29,595 nt of DNA from an uncultured Acinetobacter sp. (GCA_946623365.1 CAMORE010000003.1:1-29595), one strand, 5' to 3'. Counted from the first letter of the stretch, positions 6,457-15,415 are shown. Numbers and translations are program-made. Notes: generated from the sequence alone by a model not told the origin.

Positions 6457-6672
6457 ATGAAAGATAATAGAAATAACATTCTGGCAAACAATATACGAGC
6501 GGAAAGAAATCGTAAAAACTATACTCAAGCAATGCTTGCAGAGAAAGTTAATGTTTCAGAAAGTACAATTAGCTTGATTGAGAGAGGCAAACAAACTCCA
6601 TCAATTTTTCTTGTTTATGATATATCAATAGTTCTTGATATTGATATTAATGATTTATTAAAAAATTTATAA
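6457..6672 (+). CDS. Small XRE-family HTH regulator (71 aa)
   Basis: A minimal Cro/C1-type DNA-binding protein: NIRAERNRKNYTQAMLAEKVNVSESTISLIERGKQTPS, where YTQAMLAEKV is helix 2 and SESTISLIERG is the recognition helix. Almost nothing lies beyond the domain. I chose ATG 6457 (MKDNRNNIL) over 6427 because the -35 of the opposing gene sits at 6434-6439, inside the longer form, and because the DNA before 6457 has CATAAT 6 nt away and no ribosome site. The spacer to the 54-aa gene is 88 bp with face-to-face promoters and a candidate operator, so the pair probably forms one regulatory unit. It ends just before a strong bidirectional terminator. Confidence 0.8.
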   Translation: MKDNRNNILANNIRAERNRKNYTQAMLAEKVNVSESTISLIERGKQTPSIFLVYDISIVLDIDINDLLKNL

Positions 6673-6690
6673 TATTGTTAATAAAATTAA

Positions 6691-6723
6691 AAAGCGGCTT
6701 TTGCATTTTGCAAAAGCCGCTTT
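6691..6723. terminator. Bidirectional terminator between XRE gene and dnaK
   Basis: A perfect 15-bp stem (AAAGCGGCTTTTGCA and its complement) with a 3-nt loop. T-rich DNA follows on the + strand (gcttattttttag) and a T-rich stretch on the minus strand (ttaattttat). It separates the convergent XRE gene and dnaK. Confidence 0.9.
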
Positions 6724-6778
6724 GCTTATTTTTTAGTATAAATAGTTCAATTACTTTGCACTATTTTTGTTATTATCT

Positions 6779-8614
6779 CTACTCCTTAGTATATTCAGCA
6801 TCGATTACATCGTCATCTTTTTTATTTTCGCTTGCGCCGGTGCTGTTTGCTTCAGAATTAGCACCTCCGCCTTCTTTTTGAACTGCTTCATATGCTTTTT
6901 GAGAGATAGAGAACATTGTTTGCTGTAATTCTTCACTCATCTTCTTAAGTTCATCTGATGATTTGTTTTCATCAAGAGCCTTTTGTAAAGCTTCTTTTTG
7001 TTCGTTAAGTTTCTTCAAATCATCTTCAGCAATTTTGCCTTCAAAATCTTTTGTTAATCTTTCAGCAGAAGAGATGAATGAATTAGCGTTGTTTTTGATT
7101 TCTGCTTCTTCTTTTTTCTTCTTATCTTCTGATGCATTAGCTTCAGCTTCTTTAACCATCTTATCGATATCTTGTTCTGACAGGTTAGAAGAATTTGTGA
7201 TTGTAATCTTTTGTTCTTTACCTGTAGCTTTATCTTTAGCAGAAACGTTTACGATACCGTTAGCATCAATATCAAATGTAACTTCGATTTGCGGAACGCC
7301 TCTCATTGCCGGAGCAATACCTTCAAGTCTGAACATACCTAAAGATTTGTTATCTGTAGCCATTGGTCTTTCACCTTGAAGAACGTTGATATCAACAGCA
7401 GTTTGGTTATTTTCGGCAGTTGAGAATACTTGAGATTTAGAAACAGGGATTGTAGTGTTTCTTGGAACCAAAGCTGTCATAACACCGCCCAATGTTTCAA
7501 TACCAAGTGTTAACGGAGTTACATCAAGAAGTACGATATCTTTAACTTCACCTGCCAGTACACCTGCTTGAACTGCTGCACCAACCGCAACAACTTCATC
7601 AGGGTTAACAGATTGGTTAGGATCTTTTCCTGTGTAATCTTTAACTAATTGTTGAACAGCAGGAATACGAGTTGAACCGCCGACTAATACGACTTCGTTA
7701 ATATCATTCTTGCTTAAACCTGCATCAGATAATGCTTGCTCTACAGGTTTTTTGCATCTGTCTAACAAGTCTCTTGATAAGTCTTCAAACTTAGCTCTTG
7801 ATAAAGTTAACTCCAAGTGTTTAGGGCCGTTAGCGTCAGCTGTAATATACGGTAAGTTGATTGTAGTTTCAACTACTGATGATAATTCGCATTTAGCTTT
7901 TTCAGCTGCTTCTTTGATACGCTGCATAGCTTGTTTATCGTTAGTTAAGTCCATACCTTCTTGTTTTTTGAATTCTTCGCAAATCCAATTAATAATTTTT
8001 TGGTCGAAGTCATCACCACCTAAGTGAGTATCACCTGATGTAGAAAGAACTTCATGAACACCGTCACCGATTTCTAAGATAGAAACATCAAATGTACCGC
8101 CGCCTAAGTCGAATACAAGAACTTTTTCCGATTTATCTTTTTCCAGTCCGTAAGCAAGAGCTGCAGCTGTCGGTTCGTTAACGATACGAAGAACATCTAA
8201 GCCTGCAATCTTACCTGCATCTTTTGTTGCTTGTCTTTGAGCATCGTTAAAGTAAGCAGGAACTGTAATAACTGCGGATGTAACTTTTTCACCTAAGTAG
8301 TTAGAAGCATCTTCAGCTAATTTTCTTAAAATCATTGCAGAAATTTCTTGCGGAGTATAATCTTTTCCGTCAATATTTTTCTTATAATCTTCACCCATAT
8401 GACGTTTGATTGAAGCAATTGTTTTATCAGGATTCAAGATTGCTTGACGTTTTGCAAGCTGACCAACAAGTCTTTCACCTGTTTTAGAAAAACCAACGAT
8501 AGAAGGAGTTGTTCTCATACCTTCTGCGTTTGCGATAACAGTTGGTTTACCGCCTTCCATAACTGCTACAACCGAGTTTGTTGTTCCTAAGTCAATACCT
8601 ATTGTTTTTGCCAT
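6779..8614 (-). CDS. dnaK: Chaperone DnaK (Hsp70)
   Basis: A 611-aa Hsp70 of near-usual length. The ATPase domain shows GIDLGTTNS (6-14), the VNEPTAAALAYGL signature (145-157), DLGGGTFDVSIL (169-180) and VLVGGSTRIP (309-318). The interdomain linker VLLDVTPL lies at 361-368, followed by the substrate-binding beta domain, the helical lid and a charged disordered tail ending DDDVIDAEYTKE. It folds and refolds cytosolic proteins with DnaJ and GrpE, none of which is adjacent. AAGGAG stands before the ATG. The upstream 104 bp contains no CIRCE inverted repeat. The gene stands alone between terminator-bounded regions. The last 14 codons have a close copy in the 54-aa gene 411 bp further downstream. 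Confidence 0.98.
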   Translation of the reverse strand: MAKTIGIDLGTTNSVVAVMEGGKPTVIANAEGMRTTPSIVGFSKTGERLVGQLAKRQAILNPDKTIASIKRHMGEDYKKNIDGKDYTPQEISAMILRKLAEDASNYLGEKVTSAVITVPAYFNDAQRQATKDAGKIAGLDVLRIVNEPTAAALAYGLEKDKSEKVLVFDLGGGTFDVSILEIGDGVHEVLSTSGDTHLGGDDFDQKIINWICEEFKKQEGMDLTNDKQAMQRIKEAAEKAKCELSSVVETTINLPYITADANGPKHLELTLSRAKFEDLSRDLLDRCKKPVEQALSDAGLSKNDINEVVLVGGSTRIPAVQQLVKDYTGKDPNQSVNPDEVVAVGAAVQAGVLAGEVKDIVLLDVTPLTLGIETLGGVMTALVPRNTTIPVSKSQVFSTAENNQTAVDINVLQGERPMATDNKSLGMFRLEGIAPAMRGVPQIEVTFDIDANGIVNVSAKDKATGKEQKITITNSSNLSEQDIDKMVKEAEANASEDKKKKEEAEIKNNANSFISSAERLTKDFEGKIAEDDLKKLNEQKEALQKALDENKSSDELKKMSEELQQTMFSISQKAYEAVQKEGGGANSEANSTGASENKKDDDVIDAEYTKE

Positions 8615-8718
8615 TTTTATTTCTCCTTATTTATTAATATTTCTTTCACACTATCATTTAACCACTGTTTTAAGCAAAATATTAAAAAATAAACAAAAAA
8701 TTAATATTTGGCAAAATA

Positions 8719-10266
8719 TTATAAACTATTCGTGAAATCTTCTGTACTGAATTCTTTATTTGTAAGCTTTTTAATCAGTTCATATTCATCAATGGAAGCA
8801 CCTTTTGAGAAAATGTTATTTTCAAGATATTCGGCAGAAGCGGTATTTTCCGTAAGATTTCCAAGTACTTTATTAAGATGATTATATATTTGTGCTTTCA
8901 TTAAGGTTGCCCTGAAGTAGTTTTGGTAATATCCCGGATGAGTTAAATAATGCGGAATAGTCGCCCATTCGTTATCAGGTTCTTCATCTCTGTTTAAGTA
9001 TTTTTTCTTAATCTCCGACCATAATTTTGCAGGATCTTGAACCGGATTTTTGTATAATTCCCGCTCAAATTCAATTATTTCCAAACTTCTTGATACAAAA
9101 TTTGCTTCATCATCTTTATGTGAATCCTTAAACTTCTTCAGCAGAGTTTCCGATAAAACATCCTTTAAAATATTTTCTCTTTTCATAATATCACCCATCA
9201 TCATTGCTATAGCTTCTGTTACGGCAGATGATGCGGGACGTCTGTCTATAAACGGCAGATTTAGTGATAATCCTAAATCATAAACACAGTGACCAAGTTC
9301 ATGATTAAGTGTATCCAGACTTTGAACGTTATTCATAAGATTTGCAAGGATTCTGGAATCTTTTCCTGCTTCTATGCCAAAGCAGAAACCATGAGTGTTT
9401 TTACCTTTTCTCGGGTACAAATCCAATGTGATTTTCCCTTCTTTCTGAAGTTTATCAATATTATATCCCATGCCGGAGTATGTTTTTTTTGCGATATCTT
9501 CAACATTATGATTAATCAAAACTTCATTTACTTCTTTTTCAGGGTTGGAGTTTAGCAATAATCCGTAATGAAACGCTTTCAATTGGTTAACCTTAAATGT
9601 TTCTTGTAATTCTTTTTGTCTTTTTTCTTGAAGAATTTTTATTTTTTGCTGTGCGTTTAAATATACTTCACTGATAAGTCTGTCCAAAAACTCAGGTTCA
9701 ACATCGTATTCTTCTTTAATCATGTATTCAAAATAGTTATTATATCCTTTGGTTTTAGCGTATTTATTACGCATTTTGACAAGCTCAATTAAATCCTCCG
9801 AGATTAAGTCTCCACCTTTAATTTTCGCTTCGTATGCTTTTTTTCTTATATCAGGATTGTTTTCTGTTTGAAGAATCTTTATTATATCAACTTTTGTAAC
9901 TTCCCTGCCGTCTATTTCGGGAATATAAGAATTATACTTTTGACCGATGTCTGCTTCTTTTTTACGCAAAGCTTTCTTTTCTTCACCGCTTTTAAGTTCT
10001 TCATCAAAAGATTTCAGCAAATCTTTTAATTGTTTTGCTTCATGTTGAGGTAAAATGTCTGAATCTATTGTTTTAAGTTCTTCATAGGTTTTTTCGTCTC
10101 TGTATAAATTATATAATGCATTCTCTGAGTTTTCATATTCTTTTTGATTTTCAGGAGTAGAATTAATAAAAAATTCCCAGCAAGCTTTTTCAGCAGCAAC
10201 GGATGCAGGTTCCAACTTTTTAGAAAATTCTTCTCTTAATCTTATATAGTTCTCAATATCGTTCAT
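8719..10266 (-). CDS. Zinc metallopeptidase of the M2/M3 (ACE / oligopeptidase-like) clan
   Basis: A 515-aa, all-helical-looking protein with no signal peptide. The zinc site is LNHELGHCVYDLG, HELGH at residues 322-326, and a probable third ligand is Glu351 in TEAIAMMMGD, 25 residues later, the gluzincin spacing. The C-terminal EWATIPHYLTHPGYYQNYF resembles the substrate-binding His/Tyr region of M2 and M3 peptidases. It is shorter than typical M3 oligoendopeptidases (about 600-700 aa), and M2 versus M3 cannot be settled by eye. A cytosolic role in oligopeptide breakdown is likely. GGAG precedes the ATG. A hairpin followed by T-rich DNA lies about 40 bp upstream, so it may be attenuated or just follow an RNA gene. 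Confidence 0.8.
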   Translation of the reverse strand: MNDIENYIRLREEFSKKLEPASVAAEKACWEFFINSTPENQKEYENSENALYNLYRDEKTYEELKTIDSDILPQHEAKQLKDLLKSFDEELKSGEEKKALRKKEADIGQKYNSYIPEIDGREVTKVDIIKILQTENNPDIRKKAYEAKIKGGDLISEDLIELVKMRNKYAKTKGYNNYFEYMIKEEYDVEPEFLDRLISEVYLNAQQKIKILQEKRQKELQETFKVNQLKAFHYGLLLNSNPEKEVNEVLINHNVEDIAKKTYSGMGYNIDKLQKEGKITLDLYPRKGKNTHGFCFGIEAGKDSRILANLMNNVQSLDTLNHELGHCVYDLGLSLNLPFIDRRPASSAVTEAIAMMMGDIMKRENILKDVLSETLLKKFKDSHKDDEANFVSRSLEIIEFERELYKNPVQDPAKLWSEIKKKYLNRDEEPDNEWATIPHYLTHPGYYQNYFRATLMKAQIYNHLNKVLGNLTENTASAEYLENNIFSKGASIDEYELIKKLTNKEFSTEDFTNSL

Positions 10267-10314
10267 TTATATTTCTCCTCTTTTATTAATATTATACAAC
10301 TATTTAAGAATAAA

Positions 10315-10345
10315 GCCCCTTTCGGAAGAGAAACAAAAGGAGCAA
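10315..10345 (-). terminator. Hairpin with T-rich tail upstream of the metallopeptidase
   Basis: On the minus strand GCTCCTTT pairs with AAAGGGGC (one G-U pair, 13-nt loop) and is followed by TTTATTCTT. It is suited to end a minus-strand RNA from the intergenic region or to act as an attenuator for the peptidase gene. The tract of Ts is interrupted. Confidence 0.45.
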
Positions 10346-10384
10346 GGCTAATTATTATGAAGAAAAGATTTTAGTTTTAAAGAA

Positions 10385-10467
10385 GTAAGCCGAACACACA
10401 CACAAAGCTTTTCATACACTTTATAAAATCGAAAATTCGACAATATCACTTGCTGCCTTCGACTTAC
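10385..10467 (-). ncRNA. Candidate structured small RNA
   Basis: On the minus strand, GTAAGTCGAA (10467-10458) pairs over all 10 positions with TTCGGCTTAC (10394-10385), using one U-G pair. The + strand version would have a C-A mismatch, which favours minus-strand transcription. A promoter, TTGATG-17-AATAAT (10499-10471), predicts a start within a few bases of the stem's 5' side, and TTCTTT follows the 3' side. Inside is a hairpin TCGAA-TT-TTCGA-like segment. I tested it by eye against RNase P RNA, tmRNA and SRP RNA and found none of their conserved motifs. The 3' end could instead lie at the hairpin at 10315-10345. Confidence 0.38.
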
Positions 10468-10470
10468 ATA

Positions 10471-10499
10471 ATTATTTTATCATTTTATTTGAACATCAA
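10471..10499 (-). promoter_or_regulatory. Candidate promoter of the intergenic RNA
   Basis: TTGATG (10499-10494), 17-bp spacer, AATAAT (10476-10471) on the minus strand; the start would fall at about 10464-10467, the 5' edge of the 10-bp stem. Confidence 0.4.
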
Positions 10500-10652
10500 G
10501 AAGCTACTTTAGAAGTAATACCAAAGTATAATTTAAATCGGTGATAAAGTGTATGTTCACACACTTTTCGCTGATATTGCCTTTTAGAGTTAAGACTTTA
10601 AGGGAATGAAGGTTGAGTTAAAAATTCTAAAATAAATCAGGAGGTCTTTTTT

Positions 10653-10952
10653 ATGAAATATGTTCTTACTGCATTTTTAATATTTAGTATTACACCGGTG
10701 TTTGCACTGTGTCCGATTGATTCAAACGAAAGTGTATGTACTCTTCCGAATGCACAACAAAACGGTTTGCCGCTTTTTCAAAACAATACTAATCAAATCA
10801 ACAAAACACAAAATATGCTGCAACCCGGAGATAGTTCAAATTCAGCAAATAATATGATGAATAACAACAAAAATCTGCAAAGAAATCCTAACTGCATGTT
10901 CGGAACTTGTTTAAATGATTTAAAAAACACACAGAGAAGTTCTTTTAAATAA
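10653..10952 (+). CDS. Small exported four-cysteine protein (99 aa)
   Basis: Unrecognised family. Residues 1-18 (MKYVLTAFLIFSITPVFA) are a typical Sec signal peptide with a VFA cleavage site, so the mature product of about 81 aa is exported. It begins LCPIDSNESVCTLPN, has a long Asn/Gln-rich low-complexity middle, and closes with NCMFGTCLNDL. Two Cys pairs, near each end, could form disulfides outside the cytoplasm. The ribosome site AGGAGG is close to perfect, implying strong translation. It stands alone, convergent with the glycosyltransferase gene 24 bp away, and follows the repeat-rich leader region. Function unknown. Confidence 0.72.
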   Translation: MKYVLTAFLIFSITPVFALCPIDSNESVCTLPNAQQNGLPLFQNNTNQINKTQNMLQPGDSSNSANNMMNNNKNLQRNPNCMFGTCLNDLKNTQRSSFK

Positions 10953-10976
10953 CTTTAAGTAACCTAGAAAAATTAA

Positions 10977-11699
10977 CTAATTCCAATACTTATCGAGCCA
11001 TTTTGTCGGTTTTATGTAACGGAATCCCATTTTGCCGAAATACCCTTTGTAAGCTTGTTCAGGAGTAGGTTTTCCATGGAAAATAAGTATTTTGGCTTCC
11101 TCAGGATCACGAGGTGTTTTAAACCAGCAAATTGGGAATTTGTGCAAACATTGACGCTTAAAACTTACGACCCAATCTTTAGGCCAATACTTTAATAAGC
11201 CTTTTCTATCCATCTCGTATGATAAAAAGGCTTGTTCATTTTTGTATCGTTGTCTTATAGTTAAACCTTCCTGATAAAAATGTTCAATAATTTCAGGATG
11301 TTTTCCGACTTCAAAACGGAATACCGAAGAGTTTCCTATTATGTCATGCGGAAAATCGTAATCTTTAGAGATTAAAAAACTTCCTTCAACTTCAAAAAAC
11401 GGATCCAAAGAACTTCTAATAATAATATCCAAGTCCAAAAACAAAGCTGTTCCGGTTAAATCTGAAAGCGGATTTGCAAAAAGTCCCAGTTTTTTCCACA
11501 TTCTGTCGGGAATCCCTTCATCGTTAAGTTCCGGTAACGGTCTGATTTCAACTCCTTCCGTAATTCCTTCCGCATTATCGGTAAAACATACAAATCTATG
11601 AGGCAATGTCAGGTTCTTTTCAACCATTCTGTATAATTTGTTAACGTATTCGGGACCGAATTTTGTACCCCATTTGATGCAAATAACATTTCTATCCAT
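10977..11699 (-). CDS. Glycosyltransferase-like protein with DxD motif
   Basis: A 240-aa cytosolic protein. ALFLDLDIIIR (85-95) contains D89-x-D91, the metal/nucleotide-sugar binding motif of GT-A fold enzymes, and ILIFHGKP near residue 210 resembles the C-terminal HxGxxKP of GT8-like families. The start region VICIKWGTKFGPEYVNKLYRMV is typical of a group of small bacterial glycosyltransferases that I recognise but cannot name. GGGAG precedes the ATG. It lies 62 bp downstream of smc on the same strand and may be co-transcribed. Donor and acceptor are unknown. Confidence 0.7.
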   Translation of the reverse strand: MDRNVICIKWGTKFGPEYVNKLYRMVEKNLTLPHRFVCFTDNAEGITEGVEIRPLPELNDEGIPDRMWKKLGLFANPLSDLTGTALFLDLDIIIRSSLDPFFEVEGSFLISKDYDFPHDIIGNSSVFRFEVGKHPEIIEHFYQEGLTIRQRYKNEQAFLSYEMDRKGLLKYWPKDWVVSFKRQCLHKFPICWFKTPRDPEEAKILIFHGKPTPEQAYKGYFGKMGFRYIKPTKWLDKYWN

Positions 11700-11761
11700 A
11701 TAAATACTCCCTTTTTAATCAGAATAACATAAAAACAGCAAAAATATGCGAAATCCATATT

Positions 11762-14700
11762 TTAATCTCTGAGTTTAACTCCGGTAACTTTCGAGATACC
11801 TTTTTCCTTCTGAGTTACACCAATTGTTCTATTAGCAGATTCTATCATTGGTTTTCTGTGACTTACAACAATAAACTGAGTTGTTTCTGATTGAGATTGA
11901 ACTATATGAGCAAGCTTTTCAACGTTAATACCATCTAAACTTGCATCAACTTCATCAAAAGCATAGAATGGCGCAGGCATGTATTTTTGTATTGCAAATA
12001 CAAATGCAAGTGCCGTTAAAGCTTTTTCACCGCCCGACATACCTGCAAGTCTTTGTTTTTTCTTATCTCTTGGCTGCGCTTCTATATCTAATCCGCCTTC
12101 AAATGGTTTTTCCTCGTTTTCTAAAATCAAAGTTCCTTCACCATCAGAAAGTTTATGGAATATGTCTTTAAAGTTTTCATTAAGAGCATTGTATGTTTTT
12201 AAGAAAGTTTCTTTTTTTAAATCTTCATATCCCTTCATACGTTCTAAGATTTGTTCACGTTCTCTTGAAAGGGTCTCTATTTGAGTTTGGAGCTGTTCCT
12301 GACGAGCTGATACCGCTTCAAAATCTTCCAATGCTTTCATGTTTACCGCACCAAGCTCATCCATTCTTTTTTGCAGCCTTTGAATACGATTTGTTATTTC
12401 TTCTATTGACATCTCAATCGGAGTTAATTCATTAACATTTACCCCTGCTTCAGTCAAAGCATTTCTTGTTTCTTCCAGTTGAGGTTCAAGCTCTCTTCTG
12501 CGTGATTTAAATGATTCTATTTGTTCTGCAATTCTTTCTATTTCCGATACTTGAAGATTCTTTTTAGTCTCTAAAGCAACCAAATCATTGTTAATTTCAT
12601 CCCTTTGTTTTAGAAGTTCGCTTAATTTATCCGTAATTTCTTTAATCTGAACATTTAATACTTCTAACTCTTCTTGAAGTCCTTTTATTTCTTCTCCTCT
12701 TTTTGCTTTATCCATAGAAAGTTCTCTATTCGTTTCAAGAGCATGAGAGATGGTTTCATTATGAGTTTTAATGGTTGTTTTAAAGAACTCTATCATCTGG
12801 TGCAAACCTTCTATTTCATTGTTTGCATCCGCTTTATTTTTTTCATAACGTTTGATTTCCGCTTCTACACCGGATGTTTTTTCTTTAAGTTCTTTAAGAT
12901 CCGTATCATTCATCAATTTTTCTATTTCTTGGATTGATGTTTGAACAGTTGTAATTTTTTCTGACAAACCAATGTGTTCTTCTTCCAATTTGTCCAGAGA
13001 TTTTTCTATAGCTTTAATCTCAGGTTCCGTAACTTTTATAAATTCAGTTTTTTCATCAATATTTTTTTGCGTGTTTTCAAACATAGTATCAAAGTTTGAA
13101 AGTTCCAATTTGGCTTTGCTCAGTTCTGTTGTGGAAGCCGTATTTTTAGATCTTACATCTTCCATTTTAGATTCCAAATTATTACGCTTAGCAAGAAGAG
13201 AAGAGTATTTAGCTTCCATTTCTTTTAATTTAGCTTTATATGCATCAATCTCGGAATCAGAATTTTGAGCAAACTTTAACCCGCTTTTCTTGATTGAACC
13301 GCCTGTAATAGAACCTGATTTTTCAAACAAATCACCGGATAATGTTACCATACGGTATTTACCTATGAGCTTATGAGCGGCTTCCCTGTCTTCTACAACA
13401 AGAGTATCTCCTACTGCATAATAAAACGCATTCAAGTACTGTTCATCAAAATCAATTAAGTTTATTGCAAAATCAATTACACCTTTATCTTTAGGAAGAT
13501 TTAAACTCTTTGGACATTTAACAATTTTATTTAATGGTATAAAAGTTGCACGCCCTGCTCCTGCAGATTTTAGCAGCTCAATACAAGTAGCAGCAACATG
13601 TTCATCATCAACTACTATGCTAGCCATCCTGCCTCCAACTGCAATTTCCATTGCGGTTGAATATTCTTCATCTACCTGCCCCAGCTTCATTAACGGTGCG
13701 TGTACACCTCGTACATTTGCACTTATAACGGTATCAACCGCACGTCCGAGGTTAGCTTCCTCATTTGCATTCTTAGTTGCCACAAGCTCATAAACTTTCT
13801 TGTTTGCCGCTTGAATGTCAAAGTTAAGGTCTGTGATTTCGTTTTTAGTCTTATCCAGTTCATACAATGTATTTTTAAGGATAATTTTAAAATCTTCAAC
13901 TTCTTTAGATAAAGTTTCTATAATCAATTGTTTTGAAGATTTATTTTCTTCATAATTTTGTTTAAATTCTTCAAGTTCTTTAAGCTTTGATTGAGCCTCC
14001 TGAACAGCTTTTTTCTTAGCGGAAAGTTCGGATTCCATCGGAGCTTGTTTTTGAATCAGTTTTGTTTCGCTATCTTGATATGTTTCCAGTTCTTTTCTTA
14101 ATGTATTGCGTTTCTCAAGATGCTTCTCGGCTGTTTCATTCAAACCGGACATGTCTTCCAATATTTTTTGTAATATTGTTTTTTGCTCATCTATATTTTT
14201 ATCAATATCTAAAATAGCATTTTTCTTTGATTCTATCTTTAATTCGCTATCTTTGATTTTACCTTCTTGAACTTCTATGCCGTTTTTTGTATTTTCTATT
14301 GTTTTTAGATTGGTTTGGATTTGTTTTTCGGCATAATCTATGGCAGAATTTTTTCTGTCAATCGAACCTTTTATTTCTTCCGCTTTTTGTTTAAGTTCAA
14401 GCTGATGACCTTCGCCTTTTTCCTTTATTGTGGATGAAAGCTCTTCATACTTTTCTTTTATAAGTTTTAGTCTTTCTTCAATGTCTTTTGACTTAACTTC
14501 TTCTTCTTTTTTCTTTTTAGTGAATTCTAAAATATTTTCATGTGCTTTTTCAAGACTTCTTTTTATGTCAAAAAATTTAACGGTACTTATCTGGCTTTCC
14601 AGTCCTGTTTTTTCATCTTTAAGTTTCTGGTATTTAAGAGCAACTTCTTTTTCCTCTTTTAATTGCTCCAGTCGTGTATTAACTTCATTCAAAATAAGAT

Positions 14701-15253
14701 TAGAATTTACAACACGCTTTTCAACAGTTTCCAATTCTCCGGTTGCTTGTTCTATTCTTCTGTCAAAATCGGCAACTCCTGCAATTTCGTCAATGATTTT
14801 TCTGCGTTCATTCGGAGTGCAATTTGTAATACTCATTACATCTCCTTGCATCATAACATTATAGCTGTTAGGAGTAATGTTATATTTTTCAAGACGAGTT
14901 AAAACTTCTTCTTTTGTTACGATTTTATCGTCCATATAGAAAATACTGTTAAACCCTTGAGAGGATTTTCTGATTCGTCTGGATATAGAAAAATCACCTT
15001 CATCTGTGTCACCAAAAATAACTTTTACAAAAGCTTCATTTCTTTTGTTGTAGGTTGATATAAGATGGAAGAGCTTTTCTGCACGAAGAGTTCTGCTGGA
15101 AGATAAACCCAGTGCAAATAAAATACTGTCAATAATATTACTCTTTCCGGAGCCGTTTGGACCGGAAATTGTAGTAAAACCTTTCAACATTGGTATCTCG
15201 ACTTTATTTGCAAACGACTTAAAGTTGTCTACTTCCAGTTGTTTTATGTACAT
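11762..15253 (-). CDS. smc: Chromosome segregation protein SMC
   Basis: A 1163-aa SMC of standard size. The Walker A GPNGSGKS lies at 31-38, followed by a coiled-coil arm. The central hinge around 500-650 (GVHAPLMKLG, SAGAGRATFIPL, GSITGGSI) comes next, then the returning coiled coil. The C-terminal head carries LAGMSGGEKALTALAF as the ABC signature and FYAFDEVDASLDG as Walker B with the D-loop. It forms an ATP-driven dimeric ring with ScpA and ScpB that organises and segregates the chromosome; the partners are not in the window. AGGGA precedes the ATG. The 162-bp upstream spacer to the NagA-like gene probably holds its own promoter. Confidence 0.98.
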   Translation of the reverse strand: MYIKQLEVDNFKSFANKVEIPMLKGFTTISGPNGSGKSNIIDSILFALGLSSSRTLRAEKLFHLISTYNKRNEAFVKVIFGDTDEGDFSISRRIRKSSQGFNSIFYMDDKIVTKEEVLTRLEKYNITPNSYNVMMQGDVMSITNCTPNERRKIIDEIAGVADFDRRIEQATGELETVEKRVVNSNLILNEVNTRLEQLKEEKEVALKYQKLKDEKTGLESQISTVKFFDIKRSLEKAHENILEFTKKKKEEEVKSKDIEERLKLIKEKYEELSSTIKEKGEGHQLELKQKAEEIKGSIDRKNSAIDYAEKQIQTNLKTIENTKNGIEVQEGKIKDSELKIESKKNAILDIDKNIDEQKTILQKILEDMSGLNETAEKHLEKRNTLRKELETYQDSETKLIQKQAPMESELSAKKKAVQEAQSKLKELEEFKQNYEENKSSKQLIIETLSKEVEDFKIILKNTLYELDKTKNEITDLNFDIQAANKKVYELVATKNANEEANLGRAVDTVISANVRGVHAPLMKLGQVDEEYSTAMEIAVGGRMASIVVDDEHVAATCIELLKSAGAGRATFIPLNKIVKCPKSLNLPKDKGVIDFAINLIDFDEQYLNAFYYAVGDTLVVEDREAAHKLIGKYRMVTLSGDLFEKSGSITGGSIKKSGLKFAQNSDSEIDAYKAKLKEMEAKYSSLLAKRNNLESKMEDVRSKNTASTTELSKAKLELSNFDTMFENTQKNIDEKTEFIKVTEPEIKAIEKSLDKLEEEHIGLSEKITTVQTSIQEIEKLMNDTDLKELKEKTSGVEAEIKRYEKNKADANNEIEGLHQMIEFFKTTIKTHNETISHALETNRELSMDKAKRGEEIKGLQEELEVLNVQIKEITDKLSELLKQRDEINNDLVALETKKNLQVSEIERIAEQIESFKSRRRELEPQLEETRNALTEAGVNVNELTPIEMSIEEITNRIQRLQKRMDELGAVNMKALEDFEAVSARQEQLQTQIETLSREREQILERMKGYEDLKKETFLKTYNALNENFKDIFHKLSDGEGTLILENEEKPFEGGLDIEAQPRDKKKQRLAGMSGGEKALTALAFVFAIQKYMPAPFYAFDEVDASLDGINVEKLAHIVQSQSETTQFIVVSHRKPMIESANRTIGVTQKEKGISKVTGVKLRD

Positions 15254-15415
15254 ATTTTCCCTAAAAGCGTTTATCGCTTCTTCTCTTCCCTAAGTGTATA
15301 CATCTTTATTAAACCTGAATAATACTTGCATGTCAATCTATTAAGGAGTATTAAGTAGAGAAATAATGTGGTTTTAACCGAATCGTTGAAATTTTACAGT
15401 ACGTATAATAAACAT

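Larger units (their letters stand above)
10267..10652. other. 386-bp gene-free region rich in inverted repeats
   Basis: No convincing coding frame. It holds a candidate small RNA with promoter (10385-10499), a hairpin near 10315-10345, a 12-bp inverted repeat (CATACACTTTAT 10413-10424 with ATAAAGTGTATG 10544-10555), an 8-bp one (CAATATCA 10441-10448 with TGATATTG 10572-10579), and a local hairpin that reuses 10546-10552 with 10561-10567. Several of these pairings exclude each other. The final bases carry the ribosome site for the gene at 10653. Confidence 0.6.

Noticed and set aside
6204..6672. Classical toxin-antitoxin pair (54-aa protein plus XRE)
   Set aside because: The two genes are divergent rather than co-directional, and the small protein has a DnaK-like tail, not a known toxin fold. 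A small hydrophobic toxin cannot be fully excluded, but nothing positive supports it.
6779..8614. A dnaK-dnaJ-grpE heat-shock operon with CIRCE control
   Set aside because: Neither grpE, dnaJ nor hrcA is adjacent, and the 104-bp upstream spacer has no TTAGCACTC-N9-GAGTGCTAA.
10267..10652. RNase P RNA, tmRNA or SRP RNA in the gene-free stretch (GGCTTAC and terminal pairing are suggestive)
   Set aside because: No GGAAAGTCC core, no tag-peptide frame or tRNA-like ends, and no GGAAGCAGCC-type loop; the GC content is also too low for these RNAs.
15265..15279. AAGCG-TTTAT-CGCTT hairpin in the smc leader
   Set aside because: Only a 5-bp stem without a T-run or second copy; too weak to annotate.
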